Shown piece after piece: positions 63,980-64,000 of a DNA stretch of 64,000 bases. Under the pieces are notes generated by a model, which was not told where the DNA came from, searched no databases, and saw only the letters and a program-made list of their open reading frames with translations. This DNA comes from Pelagomonas calceolata (lineage: Eukaryota > Sar > Pelagophyceae > Pelagomonadales > Pelagomonadaceae): assembly GCA_918797485.1 (NCBI GenBank), contig CAKKNE010000005.1, positions 5,084,001 through 5,148,000 of the forward strand, in the 5' to 3' direction. The first letter of the stretch is position 1; each line of letters begins with the position of its first letter. A program made the position numbers and the translations under genes.

Positions 63980-64000
63980 TCACGGCGTCGCGCGCGCACG

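Noticed and set aside
1-64000. tRNA, rRNA or snRNA genes
   Set aside because: No convincing tRNA T-loop and acceptor pairing, rRNA block or snRNA motif was found by eye; a covariance-model scan would decide.

Overview
The window is nuclear DNA from a GC-rich, gene-dense eukaryotic microalga. Spliceosomal introns, plastid/mitochondrial-type leader peptides, a front-end desaturase and stramenopile-type proteins point to a heterokont. Short introns that carry terminal inverted repeats and 8-bp target duplications ('introner elements') are described in pelagophytes such as Aureococcus anophagefferens, so a pelagophyte is the best guess; this is inference and I could not run a search. About 27 protein genes lie on both strands, mostly with less than 500 bp between them. 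I see no rRNA, tRNA or CRISPR.

Layout. 1-9.3 kb: the 3' part of a giant coiled-coil gene. 9.8-16.8 kb: a stramenopile-type 'DGTTLR' domain protein, an unknown protein, a sugar-porter-like transporter, a SHAQKYF-class Myb factor with two introners, and an ALKBH6-like oxygenase. 17-21.8 kb: an SGNH hydrolase overlapping tail-to-tail with an aspartyl-hydroxylase-like gene, a tiny kelch/membrane protein and an unknown acidic protein. 22-29 kb: an IQ/TPPP-domain gene with introners, an SH3 protein, and a UBA/UIM protein with five 27-residue repeats. 29.1-33.4 kb: a poorly organised block bounded by a direct duplication of about 158 bp, holding a C78-peptidase fragment, an isolated exon-like stretch and an unknown gene. 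33.3-43.4 kb: one giant minus-strand gene (about 21 FG-GAP-like repeats, Pro/Ser/Thr linker, cysteine-rich repeats, about eight membrane segments, cytoplasmic region with a RelA/SpoT-like stretch) whose second half is cut by 13 introners. 43.6-64 kb: a 2OG oxygenase, desaturase, Ulp1-type protease, RsmH, DEAH helicase, AP2 factor, PDH E1 beta, two tail-to-tail sulfotransferase-like genes and a large disordered acidic protein.

Two signals stand out. (1) At least 17 introner introns occur in only three genes. They follow one grammar: an 8-bp target duplication starting GT or GC gives the 5' splice site, the element's own terminal AG gives the 3' splice site, and splicing restores the reading frame exactly. 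About half use a GC donor. One subfamily works in both orientations relative to transcription. (2) A 20-25 bp imperfect palindrome (CTAGTGTCTTACAG...CCGCTAGC, or the variant CTAGTATGT...ACACTAG) occurs ten times, always in DNA upstream of start codons and often once per divergent promoter. It looks like an undescribed promoter motif or a miniature repeat.
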